Source: Candidatus Borrarchaeota archaeon (GTDB lineage Archaea; Asgardarchaeota; Sifarchaeia; Borrarchaeales; Borrarchaeaceae). Taken from it: a DNA stretch of 34,697 bases. The translations under genes and the position numbers were made by a program. Below the pieces are notes generated by a model. That model saw only the letters and a list, made by a program, of their open reading frames with translations. It ran no database searches and had not been told where the DNA came from. Location of the stretch: assembly GCA_016840645.1 (NCBI GenBank), contig JAEORY010000004.1, forward strand, positions 1-34,697, in the 5' to 3' direction. Within the stretch, counting starts at the first letter, position 1. Each line of letters starts with the position of its first letter. Below, piece by piece: positions 1 through 8,607 of the stretch.

Positions 1-773
1 TATATAACCCTACAGAGACTGTACAACGTCTTTTAAATCAACCCAAACTCTCAGATCAAGAAAAAGAAAGTATTTCTTTTGTTAAGACTCTTGATGAGGG
101 AGTTGTTGGTAATTCAATTGGGATTTCTGGTTCTTTAATGGTCGGATTACATACACAAAAATCTGATATGGATATCGTAGTTTATGGTATGGACGCTTCC
201 TATAAAGTTCATAAGTGTTTAACTGAGCTTATGGCTGAAAGAAAACACAATGTGCGTCCTATGACAATTGATGAGTTGCAGGATCTCCACTTTTTCAGAA
301 ATCAACAAACAGAGTCGGCTTTTTCAACTTTTGTACAGTTAGAAAAGAGAAAACATATTTCTGGTATGTACAACAATCGAGAGTTTTTTATGCGCTTTGT
401 AAAAGCTCCTTCTGAAATAGATGAGAAATACCAAGACTATCATTATGAAAAAGTTGGCTTTGCCGTGGTGAAAGGTAGAGTTGCTGATGATTCTGAAGCT
501 ATCTTCACACCATGCAAATACTTATTAGAAGACACAAAAACTATTGAGGGCGTCCAAATAAAAGATATTCGCGAGATAATTTCATTTAGAGGGCGATTTT
601 GTGAACAGGCACAAAAAGGAGAGACATTTGTTGCCTGTGGAAAAATTGAAAAAGTGATAAGAAAAGATGGAACTGAATGGTATCAAATGATACTTGGAGA
701 GCGTCGGGATGATTATTTCATGCCGATTAAGTTCTTTGAACCTAAGCCCAAGCCTGTCGGTGTAATTTCATGA
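1..773 (+). CDS. Predicted nucleotidyltransferase-like protein (COG1665-type), 5' truncated by window edge
   Basis: The reading frame (codons from base 3) is open from the window edge, so the start lies upstream; the first internal ATG is at 138. Just before and after that ATG is a G-S-x(9)-S-D-M-D-I-V-V-Y-G stretch, the glycine-serine plus two-aspartate pattern of Pol-beta-type nucleotidyltransferases. The C-terminal half carries a short beta-rich module (VACGKIEKVI, then a G-E-R-x-D-Y-F-M-P end) shared with the next gene, which marks the two as paralogues. The family is an archaeal predicted nucleotidyltransferase of unknown substrate; that assignment comes from recalled family features, not a search. 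Its TGA stop overlaps the ATG of the next gene (ATGA at 770-773), so the two are probably translationally coupled. Confidence 0.7.
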   Translation, partial: YNPTETVQRLLNQPKLSDQEKESISFVKTLDEGVVGNSIGISGSLMVGLHTQKSDMDIVVYGMDASYKVHKCLTELMAERKHNVRPMTIDELQDLHFFRNQQTESAFSTFVQLEKRKHISGMYNNREFFMRFVKAPSEIDEKYQDYHYEKVGFAVVKGRVADDSEAIFTPCKYLLEDTKTIEGVQIKDIREIISFRGRFCEQAQKGETFVACGKIEKVIRKDGTEWYQMILGERRDDYFMPIKFFEPKPKPVGVIS

Positions 774-1843
774 ACTTATTTTCAAATCGGGGCTATTTTG
801 CTGACAGAGATTTTATTCGGACGAAAGAAGGTTTCTTTTGGGTTGTAGTAGGATATACACATCCACCAAATCGTATTATCGCTTACCTTAAGTATATCCC
901 GAGCTCAACTTCTGGAAAATGGAAGGATGGAACAACACCTCTTTAAAGAGTGCTTCCATATTATTCTGCAACAACCGTTGGGGATACATTTGGTTTTTTA
1001 CGGCAAGAATATCCCGAATATCTCTTTTTCTGTCCAGTAAATCAGATTGAGATGTCTAATGTTCCTTATAACAAGATTGATAGATATTATATTCCCGAGG
1101 AAAAACACCAGAGTTTCTTAAAGAAGAACTCTTTAGACAGTCTGCAAAAAAAGGCAGTGGATCTAACCAAGCAACTATCTCGCCTAAGTGGTGTCCCTTT
1201 AACATCCTTTGGAATTATTGGTTCCATTCTTCTTGATATTCATAATCCTGCTTTTTCTGATATTGATGTCACTGTATATGGATCAAAGAATGCCTATAAG
1301 GTAAAGAATACATTGCTAGAATTAACAAAAGAAGATGGCCCTTTTTCAAAAATGTCAACTGAGTTTTTGAAAAATTGGTGCGAATCAAGAGCACAAGTAC
1401 TTCCATTAGATGCGAATGAATTAGAAAAAATCTTCCATAGAAGGTGGAATGTTGGAGTGTATGATAAAACGAGGTTTAGCGTTCATCCTATCAGAACCAA
1501 AGAAGAAATTCGTGAACAATACGGGGACGCAAAATACGAACCATATGGATTTGTTAAGATTAAGGCACAAATAACAGATAATTCAGAGGCGATCTATCTT
1601 CCATGCAAATATAAACTCTCTAATGTAGAAATATTAGAAGGCTCAAAGACCTTAGAAGTCGACATCACTGTTGAAGAACTTGTTTCATATGAGGGGTTGT
1701 ATTGTGACCTCGCGGAAAAAAACGAATACGTTCTCGCTTTTGGGAAGCTAGAAAAAGTGATTTACAGAAATAAAGAAGCGTTCAGGGTCTTGATTGGCTC
1801 AATAGATGCACATTCTAAAGACTACATAATTCCACTAATTTAG
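770..1843 (+). pseudogene. Second COG1665-type nucleotidyltransferase-like gene, interrupted by in-frame TAA at 944-946
   Basis: The natural start is ATG 770, which overlaps the upstream stop. The frame then runs 58 codons, meets TAA at 944-946, and continues in the same frame to 1843 (357 residues if read through). Both sides look like one protein. Before the stop is a typical N-terminal module (a GYTHPPNRIIAYLKY stretch); after it come QEYPEYLFFCPV, the G-S-x(9)-S-D-I-D-V-T-V-Y-G nucleotidyltransferase motif and the FGKLEKVI C-terminal module found in the upstream paralogue. The GTG at 950 could start a shortened product, but it has no clear ribosome-binding site and would drop the N-terminal module. 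A single change such as AAA to TAA would explain the break. It may be a real nonsense mutation or a sequence error. TAA does not fit selenocysteine (UGA) or pyrrolysine (UAG). Confidence 0.65.
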
Positions 1844-1914
1844 ACCATCAAAAGAAAAAGCCTCGCTATTCTACATTTAGTTTAAGATTTTCACCAAAAG
1901 ACTTTTCATTAGGT

Positions 1915-2796
1915 TTGAAAAATTTTTCAATAGGACTTACCATTTCGAATTTTAAGCTAATGCTGGGAAAAACAATGTTTGCAGATTGGACTAGTAGATG
2001 GGAGAATCTCATTACTGAACAAAAATCGAGAATGTATGTTGTCAAACCAGAAGATGGTAGTTTAACAGAAGCAGTTGTTAAACAAGAAAATTTGAATTCA
2101 GTATCTGTAGTTTTGATTGTAGATATTGTTGCTCGTGCAATTTGGATATGGCATGGAAAAGATGTAGGTCCAAAAGATAAATTTGTTGGCGCAAGAGCAG
2201 CCAGAGCACTACGAAGTGTAGTAGGTCCAAAATTTCGTACTATGTCTCCAATAGGTGAAGGCGAAGAAACTTCAGATTTTTCAAAAGTATTTGAATCTGC
2301 TGGTGGGGTATCAGAAGAACCTTCGGCGCCACCCGTTCAACTTGAGGATGTACCAGAAGAACACTTCACGCCACCCGTTCAACTCAATGAAATAACTCCT
2401 CCTGTAGAAGAAATTAAAGAAGTCATAAATAGCGTTCAGACCGATACATCTGTTCAACCCGTGACACAAACGACTGAATCGAAAAGTGAAGAACCATCTG
2501 AGGTCACTCTACCATCTATGGATCCTGAAAAGGTACGTGATTTAGCGTCGTTAATTATTTCAGCTACGTTAAAACAAATTTATCGAGTTGAACCAATAAC
2601 AAGTAGAACTAAGATACATGATTTATTTCGCGTTAGTCAAGAGGGCGTACAATTGTGTAAACTAAAGATTCAAATGCAAAGTACGGCTATTAGCGTTCTA
2701 GAGGCCATTTTTGATGAAAAAGAAGAGGAAGAGAGCTTCTTTGAAGAATTAACTGATTATTTAGAAATGTTGCAAAAAATATCTTTAAGTAGATAA
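1915..2796 (+). CDS. Probable gelsolin-like domain protein with Pro/Glu-rich linker and helical C-terminus
   Basis: This is a 293-residue protein. Residues about 40-125 fit a gelsolin/villin repeat: an initial Tyr-Val strand with KPEDGS, a hydrophobic strand VVLIVDIVARAIWIW followed by HGKD (gelsolin repeats have ILD...IWVWxGK), a basic Ala-rich helix (KFVGARAARALR) and the closing EGEETSDFSKVF (compare EGEExxxFxxxF). About 80 Pro/Glu/Thr-rich residues follow, with a repeated PPVQL motif, then a charged helical C-terminus. Gelsolin-domain proteins in Asgard archaea are known to act on actin filaments; such a role here is inference. The TTG at 1915 is the first standard start in a frame open from about 1818. 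ATG 1960 and ATG 1975 (GGGAAAA just upstream) are alternatives and all keep the domain. No transmembrane segment is seen. Confidence 0.5.
   Translation: MKNFSIGLTISNFKLMLGKTMFADWTSRWENLITEQKSRMYVVKPEDGSLTEAVVKQENLNSVSVVLIVDIVARAIWIWHGKDVGPKDKFVGARAARALRSVVGPKFRTMSPIGEGEETSDFSKVFESAGGVSEEPSAPPVQLEDVPEEHFTPPVQLNEITPPVEEIKEVINSVQTDTSVQPVTQTTESKSEEPSEVTLPSMDPEKVRDLASLIISATLKQIYRVEPITSRTKIHDLFRVSQEGVQLCKLKIQMQSTAISVLEAIFDEKEEEESFFEELTDYLEMLQKISLSR
2327..2384 (+). repeat. 16-bp direct repeat encoding PPVQL motif
   Basis: The 16-mer CGCCACCCGTTCAACT occurs at 2327-2342 and again at 2369-2384, exactly 42 bp (14 codons) apart and in frame. It encodes the APPVQL/TPPVQL motif of the acidic linker in the gelsolin-like protein. 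A third, diverged TPPVEE follows. This looks like a recent in-frame duplication in a flexible linker. Confidence 0.75.
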
Positions 2797-2869
2797 AGCG
2801 CTTCTTACCTTTTAATTAATATCACGAGCCTATTTCTATTTGCCATTTTATTATACATGAGGGTTCACC

Positions 2870-4450
2870 TTGCAATTAAATGGTCTAAAAGGTCAAAACC
2901 AGTTAATAAACAGAGGTATTCCTTTTACATTTCTATTAGTTTTCGTTGGACTTATGACTTTCACATTCTTTTTTGAGGCATATCTTCTCGCGTTTTTGGT
3001 GTTTGGTCCAATAGTTTTTGCACTGGCGTGGTTTTTCTATGGCTATCTAAGAGTGAAACCGTTTCATATCCCCCTTAAGCTAATGTTTCTCGTAGGATAT
3101 GGAGGCGCTTTTATCATATTTACAACTTTAATACTCAACCAGCTTGGGGCACTTAATGCTATAGTAGGCATTCTACTCATCGACACCATAGTCGCCCCCG
3201 AATTGTGGCTCACGATACTATCAGTTGTGGTGGTCGCTCCCCTAGTAGAAGAATTCACGAAAGCACTTCCTAATATGTTGTTCTACTGGTCAAAAGAACG
3301 TAGTGTTTCTGGGACGGGTGAGATTAGTTTAGGCGAAAGAAAAGGGATGCTATATAGCGAGTACAGAGGCGTGTTCTTCGGAATAATGACAGGAGGAATT
3401 TTTACTGTACTGGAAACTTATCTCTACGTTTTTGTTAATTTACCCGCCTTTGGAGTAACAAGCCTCTTTCAATATTGGTTCCAAGTAGTTCTTCGGAGTA
3501 GTGCTCCGGTGCACATTGGCGGTGCCATACTGACAGGATACAGTTTAGGAAAATCAGATCGTCTAAGACAAAAAGTAGACTCCCGCTTTTTGGCACTAAA
3601 GACGTTTTTTATGTACTATATACTGGCAGTTATGCTCCATCTCGCATGGAATGGGTCAAGCGTGTTGTTGGATTTGCATTTACCTGATGGATTTGCATTT
3701 GATATCGCTTCACTCGCAGTCTTTGCGATTCTTGGCATTTTAGTGTATGTTATTGGATTTAAACTCATGAAAAACAGTTTAGATATAGCCAAAGACTTTT
3801 CTAGTTGTGAGAGATGTGATCTAAAATATTCCTCAGAGTTAGAAAGTTGTCCGCACTGCGTGAAAAACCTAAAAGTAGTTAAAAAGATGCCTTCTGAAAT
3901 GGGCTCGTATAAGTTTTGTGAATCCTGCAATGAAAAGTATTCTATAACAGATGACTTTTGTAAAAAATGCGGCCAAAAACTTTCTTCTATAGAAGACATA
4001 GACACACAATTTGTAGAAAAAAAGCCTCAATTACTAGCAATTTCGACGCTTTTAATGCTGATGCTAAATATCTTGTTAGGGTTTGCCTTAGTTCTTGGAG
4101 GTTATCTCCTCGTATTATTGGCGGCAACAACAGGTGTTTCTGGGGCTGTTGTGTTGGCAAGCTTTGCTTTGCTTATTGGTATTCTCTCATTTGCAGGAGT
4201 ATTGGGCGTATTTTTCCGATGGTATTCAGGATGGTACATTTCAATACTGTTTGCAATCACTATCGTGGCATCTGTTATACTCGTAGCAAGTTTCGGAGTA
4301 GGCTTCTTAATCATTACAACAGGATTAACGCCTTTAGTTGGTCTTGCACTAGGATTTGGTGGTTTCGTTGTAGTAGCTATTCTCTTAATTCTCTTCTTCG
4401 TCTTCACAAAAGAAGAAGATTTCCTTACAATGCGTTTCAGTGTAATGTGA
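2870..4450 (+). CDS. PrsW-like (M82-type) intramembrane metalloprotease with two zinc ribbons
   Basis: A 526-residue polytopic membrane protein. Hydrophobic segments fill residues 15-120, followed by the PrsW signature: EEFTK at 127-131, the TVLE glutamate at 182 in a GxxFTVxE context, and histidines at 215 (APVHIGG) and 257 (MLHLAWN). Residues 313-330 and 350-367 form two CxxC...CxxC zinc ribbons, and about four more membrane segments follow. PrsW-family proteins are membrane proteases that cut membrane-anchored substrates such as anti-sigma factors in Bacillus; archaeal substrates are not known to me. The zinc ribbons plus an extra membrane domain are not part of the basic PrsW fold. The TTG start is supported by GAGGG at 2859-2863 with six-base spacing. 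It lies 73 bp after the gelsolin-like gene, possibly in one transcript. Confidence 0.65.
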   Translation: MQLNGLKGQNQLINRGIPFTFLLVFVGLMTFTFFFEAYLLAFLVFGPIVFALAWFFYGYLRVKPFHIPLKLMFLVGYGGAFIIFTTLILNQLGALNAIVGILLIDTIVAPELWLTILSVVVVAPLVEEFTKALPNMLFYWSKERSVSGTGEISLGERKGMLYSEYRGVFFGIMTGGIFTVLETYLYVFVNLPAFGVTSLFQYWFQVVLRSSAPVHIGGAILTGYSLGKSDRLRQKVDSRFLALKTFFMYYILAVMLHLAWNGSSVLLDLHLPDGFAFDIASLAVFAILGILVYVIGFKLMKNSLDIAKDFSSCERCDLKYSSELESCPHCVKNLKVVKKMPSEMGSYKFCESCNEKYSITDDFCKKCGQKLSSIEDIDTQFVEKKPQLLAISTLLMLMLNILLGFALVLGGYLLVLLAATTGVSGAVVLASFALLIGILSFAGVLGVFFRWYSGWYISILFAITIVASVILVASFGVGFLIITTGLTPLVGLALGFGGFVVVAILLILFFVFTKEEDFLTMRFSVM

Positions 4451-4580
4451 GGCTTTGCAGCATTTTTAAAGAGAATAGAACTTCCCTCTCTACAGTAGTT
4501 CCTTGTTAGTTAGTGGGTGTGGTCAAGTACACTTCTTCTATTTTTCTTATGGATGACGAAACGCCCTTCGAAGCCAACGA

Positions 4581-5317
4581 GTGCTCGCTTCCAGTGAATT
4601 ATTAACAACAGCTGGGTCGTATAGTATAGCAATATACTGCAACCAAAGAAATACAAAAGCAGAAGGCCAAGGAAGAAGACCTTTCAAAAACATCACTTGT
4701 GCTTCAGATAATACTGGATGTCTTCTTTTTATCTTAGAATATTCTGGAGGTTTCAAAATAACATGCGCTGAAATTAAGATTAAAGTAAATTTTAACACCT
4801 TAATTGGGTATTTTGGGCTTTTCTTCGATATAATTGGAGTTTTTTTGCCTTGGATGAATGTATTTTATTACGACTATTATTACAGCTATTACTATGGCTG
4901 GGAATTCATTGGTCTTTTCGGTATTGGGATTTTTTCTGTAATTGGTAGTTTTCTTGCATTGATTGGCTTACTTAAAAAGCAAAAGTGCCTTTGGCTATTG
5001 GAGGATTGTTAAACATTTACAATGCGGGAGGTGTGATGGCTTTTTTGGCATTTTGGTATCTCCCAGAAGTATTAGGCATTGGTGCAATTATTTGTTTAAT
5101 CGCTGGATTAGTGCTGTTAGTTGCTGCGTTCCTACCGGATGTCACAAGCCATCAAACGATGAACTATACGAGTTACCAAATGTCATCCGTCAGCAACATC
5201 GTACCTGGATCCACTCGCGTTGAAAATAACTCTGCTTCCCTCACGCAACCAAACGAATCTCCGCCATCACATTATCTTATCCGGTACTGTAGGTTCTGTG
5301 GAAAGAAATTGTATTAG
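4581..5317 (+). pseudogene. Small multi-pass membrane protein split by a -1 frameshift
   Basis: One frame to about 4980 encodes membrane segments around 4788-4970 (LIGYFGLFFDIIGVFLPW, a Tyr-rich loop, then GLFGIGIFSVIGSFLALIGLL). The next segments (VMAFLAFWYLPEVLGIGAIICLIAGLVLL) continue in another frame to 5317 and end in a polar tail with a lone CRFCGKK half zinc ribbon. The frames join if reading slips back one base at CTTAAAAAGC (4971-4980), so one missing A in the A-run explains the break. The true 5' end is uncertain. The piece 4581-4760 does not look like protein, and GGAGGT at 4745-4750 precedes an ATG at 4763 that is also out of frame, which hints at a second lesion. Function unknown; it resembles small DUF-type four-pass proteins. 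Confidence 0.45.
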
Positions 5318-5344
5318 TTGTCGACTACTGGTCTTAACAAAAGT

Positions 5345-7459
5345 TCATTGATCGCCTCCTATACTTTTTTCATGTGGAGGTCGTCTATATAGGATATCTT
5401 CAATATATGCCCTTAGAGGTTCAGCGACACTCCAGGCCTGAGAAATGCACCCTCGTGCAACATGTGGATATTCTCCGTCAAAGATTTCGCTGATGCTACC
5501 AAGTCCAGCATGCCTTTCTTGGACAATATAAGGCTCCAAAAATGTCTCTAAGGCAAATTTTCTCCATTGGGGTTTATATTTATTAAGCTTGACAAAGGAA
5601 GTTATGAATGGCCCCAATAGCCAACCCCAGACTGTACCTTGATGATATGAGGAGTCTCTTTTCCATCGATCGCCTTCATATGCTGGCACATATCTTGGAT
5701 CTTCTGGAGAAAGGCTTCTTAATCCATATGGGGTAAGTAGTTTTTCCCATACCTTATCAAGGATAAGTTTTTGTCTCTGATAGTCTAAAAGTGGGAAGTC
5801 CATAGAAATTACAAATAGTTGGTTTGGTCGAATAGAGGCATCCTTTTCATCTTTATTTACTACATCGTAGAGACAATTAGCTTGTTCGTTCCAAAAAGTC
5901 TTCTCAAAACTATTCTTTACTTGACTCGAAAGGGCAGTATAACTAGCTAATGATATAGTATCTTTAAACCTACGAGATAAATTCTTCATTATTTGTAGAA
6001 CATTATACCAAAGCGCCTGAATTTCAACAGCTTTGCCCTCACGAGGCGTAACGTTCCAGTCGTCAATTCTTGCATCCATCCATGTCAATTGGGGTCCATG
6101 TGAAAGAAGCCCATCAGTCTCATCCATTTTGATATTAAAATCGGTTCCGTTAATATGGGCATTTATGCATCTCTTTAAAACTGGCCAGAGTTGATTTCTA
6201 ACAAAATCAAAATCATTTGTGTATTTCAAATATTGATAGACTGCATAGATATACCACAAAGTACCATCGACTGTATTATACTCCTCTCCTGACGTCACAG
6301 TAATTCCTAGATCTAAAAATCGATTTGGGATTAATCCATTTTTACAATATTTGGCAAAAGTAGATAGAATTAGTTGTGCTTCTTTATATCGTCCTGTGAC
6401 AAGCAATAATCCAGGTAGCGAAATAAACGTATCTCTCCCCCAATCTGAAAACCAATGATAGCCTGCAATAACTGTATTTCCATTCGTTCTCTTTACAACA
6501 AAAGACCTTGCCGCTCTAATCAACCATTTTAACCAATCTGTTTTAGCTGCAGCATCATGTAATTTATAGAATTCATCTAGAAATTCTGTTATTTTATATT
6601 TCTCAAATTCGAGTAAGGCCTCCCAGTCTGTGTTTTTCTGTATGTTTAGTTGTTTCATAGTAGTTGCTTCGGATTGTGAAGTATCTGTAGCAAAAGCAAT
6701 GATATGTACTGTTTCCCATGAGGCAGGTTCTACTTCTATGGAAAAACTTCCTGGAGAGTAATTATCTTCAAGAAAAGCTTCGCCACGGCGTTCTTCAAGG
6801 GGATACTTTAGATTTGAGTACCATCTTTGTTTTTCAGGTAAATTACTTTCCTGATAACTGCACCAATCTGAGAAAAGAGACAAATATGGGGCATCTGTGT
6901 ATGTTGCAACAATATTTACATAATTTTCCTCTATTTCTTGTTGAAATTTCCAGTTAATTTCATCTAAACGCGTAATATGATGAAAGGATCGTGAATTTAT
7001 CAACGGATAAACTACAAAACGAAGTTTTTCGTCATCTAAATTCAGAATTCGGTATTGAATGATTGTAGCATTTTTTTGATGTATCATGCTAATACGTTTT
7101 TGGACATTTACCCTGTTGTTACTAAAAAGACTGCAAGGAAAATAAGCGAGTACAAAATTCTTAAGATGCTTGTAACCTTCAGGATATATTGTATCTTTGT
7201 AAAAATTTGTTGAGAGTTTGAAAACCCTGTTAGCCTGAATTATTTCTTCCTCAAGTTTATTTAAAAGCACTGTTCTTTTTAATGGGGGTTTCATAGATGC
7301 AACAAGCAGTCCATGATATTTTCTAGTATTTGCACCAAGTATAGAAGATGAAGCGTATCCGCCAATAAAATTGGGGACAATCCATTCAAAAGAAGAAGCA
7401 ACTTGCAAAGCTGTCATATCAAATTGCGAGGGGTCATATCTTAACTCTACTCTAGACAT
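5345..7459 (-). CDS. Glycogen debranching enzyme (amylo-alpha-1,6-glucosidase type)
   Basis: A 704-residue cytosolic enzyme of the archaeal/bacterial GDE family, which removes alpha-1,6 branch glucose residues from glycogen or similar glucans. Residues about 20-280 form the N-terminal beta-rich domain (FIGGYASSS, NTRKYHGLL are characteristic). The rest is the (alpha/alpha)6 GDE_C domain with GYHWFSDWGRDTF at 333-345, NTVDGTLW at 395-402, TWMDAR at 459-464 and a C-terminal ISQAWSVAE. These are the family's substrate-binding and acid motifs, and the length is normal. It is the last gene of a likely minus-strand operon, 50 bp after the GATase-like gene. A convergent 27-bp gap separates it from the broken membrane gene. 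Confidence 0.9.
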   Translation of the reverse strand: MSRVELRYDPSQFDMTALQVASSFEWIVPNFIGGYASSSILGANTRKYHGLLVASMKPPLKRTVLLNKLEEEIIQANRVFKLSTNFYKDTIYPEGYKHLKNFVLAYFPCSLFSNNRVNVQKRISMIHQKNATIIQYRILNLDDEKLRFVVYPLINSRSFHHITRLDEINWKFQQEIEENYVNIVATYTDAPYLSLFSDWCSYQESNLPEKQRWYSNLKYPLEERRGEAFLEDNYSPGSFSIEVEPASWETVHIIAFATDTSQSEATTMKQLNIQKNTDWEALLEFEKYKITEFLDEFYKLHDAAAKTDWLKWLIRAARSFVVKRTNGNTVIAGYHWFSDWGRDTFISLPGLLLVTGRYKEAQLILSTFAKYCKNGLIPNRFLDLGITVTSGEEYNTVDGTLWYIYAVYQYLKYTNDFDFVRNQLWPVLKRCINAHINGTDFNIKMDETDGLLSHGPQLTWMDARIDDWNVTPREGKAVEIQALWYNVLQIMKNLSRRFKDTISLASYTALSSQVKNSFEKTFWNEQANCLYDVVNKDEKDASIRPNQLFVISMDFPLLDYQRQKLILDKVWEKLLTPYGLRSLSPEDPRYVPAYEGDRWKRDSSYHQGTVWGWLLGPFITSFVKLNKYKPQWRKFALETFLEPYIVQERHAGLGSISEIFDGEYPHVARGCISQAWSVAEPLRAYIEDILYRRPPHEKSIGGDQ

Positions 7460-7509
7460 GATCCGTTACTCTAATTATTCTAGCATAAATAACTATGCTT
7501 CAAGGTAGT

Positions 7510-8271
7510 CTATAAATCTGAAATCATCCAAACAAAAAGATTCAGAATTAATGTATGATTGTCCTCAACACGTATCACTTGATCGTGAAAAAAATTGGGT
7601 GTTCCAATAGCCACAACCTTTCCAGTTTTAACCGTAGTGGTGGCTATAATCGGCACATGTGGGATACCAATGTCTATCCAGTCCTCTTTGCCAAAAAATC
7701 CAGTCTTATCTGAAAAATCTTTTTTATTCACATCTCTATTAATTGCTTCAACTGAAGCCTTATTATCAGAATAGGCTATATTCTTCATTTTTCTTGTTCT
7801 AGTGAGTAGACTACAGCCCACAGGGTATATTAAGCGTTTTACGCCTAGAGTGACTTGATTCTCTATTATATCTGTGATAATCGGCCATGTTGCCTTTCCA
7901 ACATTGTTTTGATTATCAATAACTCTATCTGATTGAAAAATAATACCGAAATGTTTCCCCAGCTCACTTAAATTGTTGTTCCAATTGAGATCTCCACCAT
8001 TTCCACTTATAATCCAAAGACAGCCACCATCTTCCACAAAACTAATGTATTCGATAATATCATCAATCGAAAAGGGCTTTTTTGGATGGCCTAGCACTAC
8101 AATGTCGAAATCACTAAGTTCCATATTATTTCGTGAAGAATATAGTTCTAAAGGGAAATAACTTAACCATGGAACTGTTAATAAGTCTCTAAAGTCAGAA
8201 TAATAAGGTAATTCGATTTTCAGCGTTTCTTGATGCTCAGAAGTGAATAGAACCTTTCGGAATTCGACCAT
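7510..8271 (-). CDS. GATase/IFT52-like (DUF4350-type) fold protein
   Basis: A 253-residue protein with an alternating beta/alpha pattern. FDIVVLGHPKKPFS at about residue 54 is followed by IIEYISFVEDGGCLWIISGNGGD, the arrangement of the class I glutamine amidotransferase-like fold seen in DUF4350 and the IFT52/GIFT domain: a strand asserting a state, then a helix, then a GG-bounded strand. No catalytic Cys-His-Glu triad is evident, so a binding or regulatory role is more likely than amidotransfer. Later strands (VPIIATTTVKTGKVVAIGTP) complete the domain and NLFVWMISDL closes it. It precedes the debranching-enzyme gene on the same strand by 50 bp, suggesting joint expression, but a link to glycogen is inference. 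Confidence 0.5.
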   Translation of the reverse strand: MVEFRKVLFTSEHQETLKIELPYYSDFRDLLTVPWLSYFPLELYSSRNNMELSDFDIVVLGHPKKPFSIDDIIEYISFVEDGGCLWIISGNGGDLNWNNNLSELGKHFGIIFQSDRVIDNQNNVGKATWPIITDIIENQVTLGVKRLIYPVGCSLLTRTRKMKNIAYSDNKASVEAINRDVNKKDFSDKTGFFGKEDWIDIGIPHVPIIATTTVKTGKVVAIGTPNFFHDQVIRVEDNHTLILNLFVWMISDL

Positions 8272-8315
8272 GCTAGCACTTCTCCTTTTCTATACTAAAA
8301 CATTTTCAAGATTTT

Positions 8316-8483
8316 TTATTCTACCTTCCTTTTTTCCTGTTTTGTTTCTTCAACCGATTTAACATACTCCTCACTTACAAACTCAAGTATATCTTCAATA
8401 AAATCTTCTAAAGCCTCTTTAACAGTTTCAGATATTAGAATTCGTAATTCATCAGTAGTCAGATCTTTAATCTTTGTTCCCAT
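8316..8483 (-). CDS. 55-residue helical protein, antitoxin-like
   Basis: A short ORF with ATG at 8483-8481 and TAA at 8318-8316. AGGTGA seven bases before the ATG is a good ribosome-binding site. The product opens MGTKIKDLTTDELRILISE and continues as an acidic helix rich in Glu and Val. The 'IKDLT-EEL--LI-E-V-EALE' pattern is common among very small archaeal antitoxin-like proteins that pair with PIN or RelE-type toxins. No toxin gene is adjacent here. It sits 44 bp upstream of the GATase-like gene on the same strand. That it is a gene is fairly sure; the antitoxin role is a guess. Confidence 0.55.
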   Translation of the reverse strand: MGTKIKDLTTDELRILISETVKEALEDFIEDILEFVSEEYVKSVEETKQEKRKVE

Positions 8484-8550
8484 AAACAATCACCTTACTT
8501 CCTTTGCTAGAGAAATTGTTCTAATAACGATATGCTTTTTAGTTCTATGA

Positions 8551-8560
8551 CTATAAAAAG
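8551..8560 (+). promoter_or_regulatory. TATA box for the 308-residue protein gene
   Basis: CTATAAAAAG lies about 57 bp before ATG 8608. Transcription would start near 8581 and give a leader of about 27 nt holding GAGGT at 8593-8597, ten bases before the ATG. This is a consistent archaeal promoter plus ribosome-binding site. Confidence 0.5.
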
Positions 8561-8607
8561 TATAAACAAAGGAAAGAAATTAATCAAATAACGAGGTTGA
8601 AATTATT

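Noticed and set aside
944..946. Readthrough or recoding of the in-frame stop
   Set aside because: The stop is TAA; the known archaeal recoded stops are UGA (selenocysteine) and UAG (pyrrolysine). A nonsense mutation or error is simpler.
4971..4985. Programmed -1 frameshift at the A-run
   Set aside because: The sequence is T AAA AAG, not a classical X-XXY-YYZ slippery heptamer, and no stimulatory structure is obvious. A lost base is simpler.
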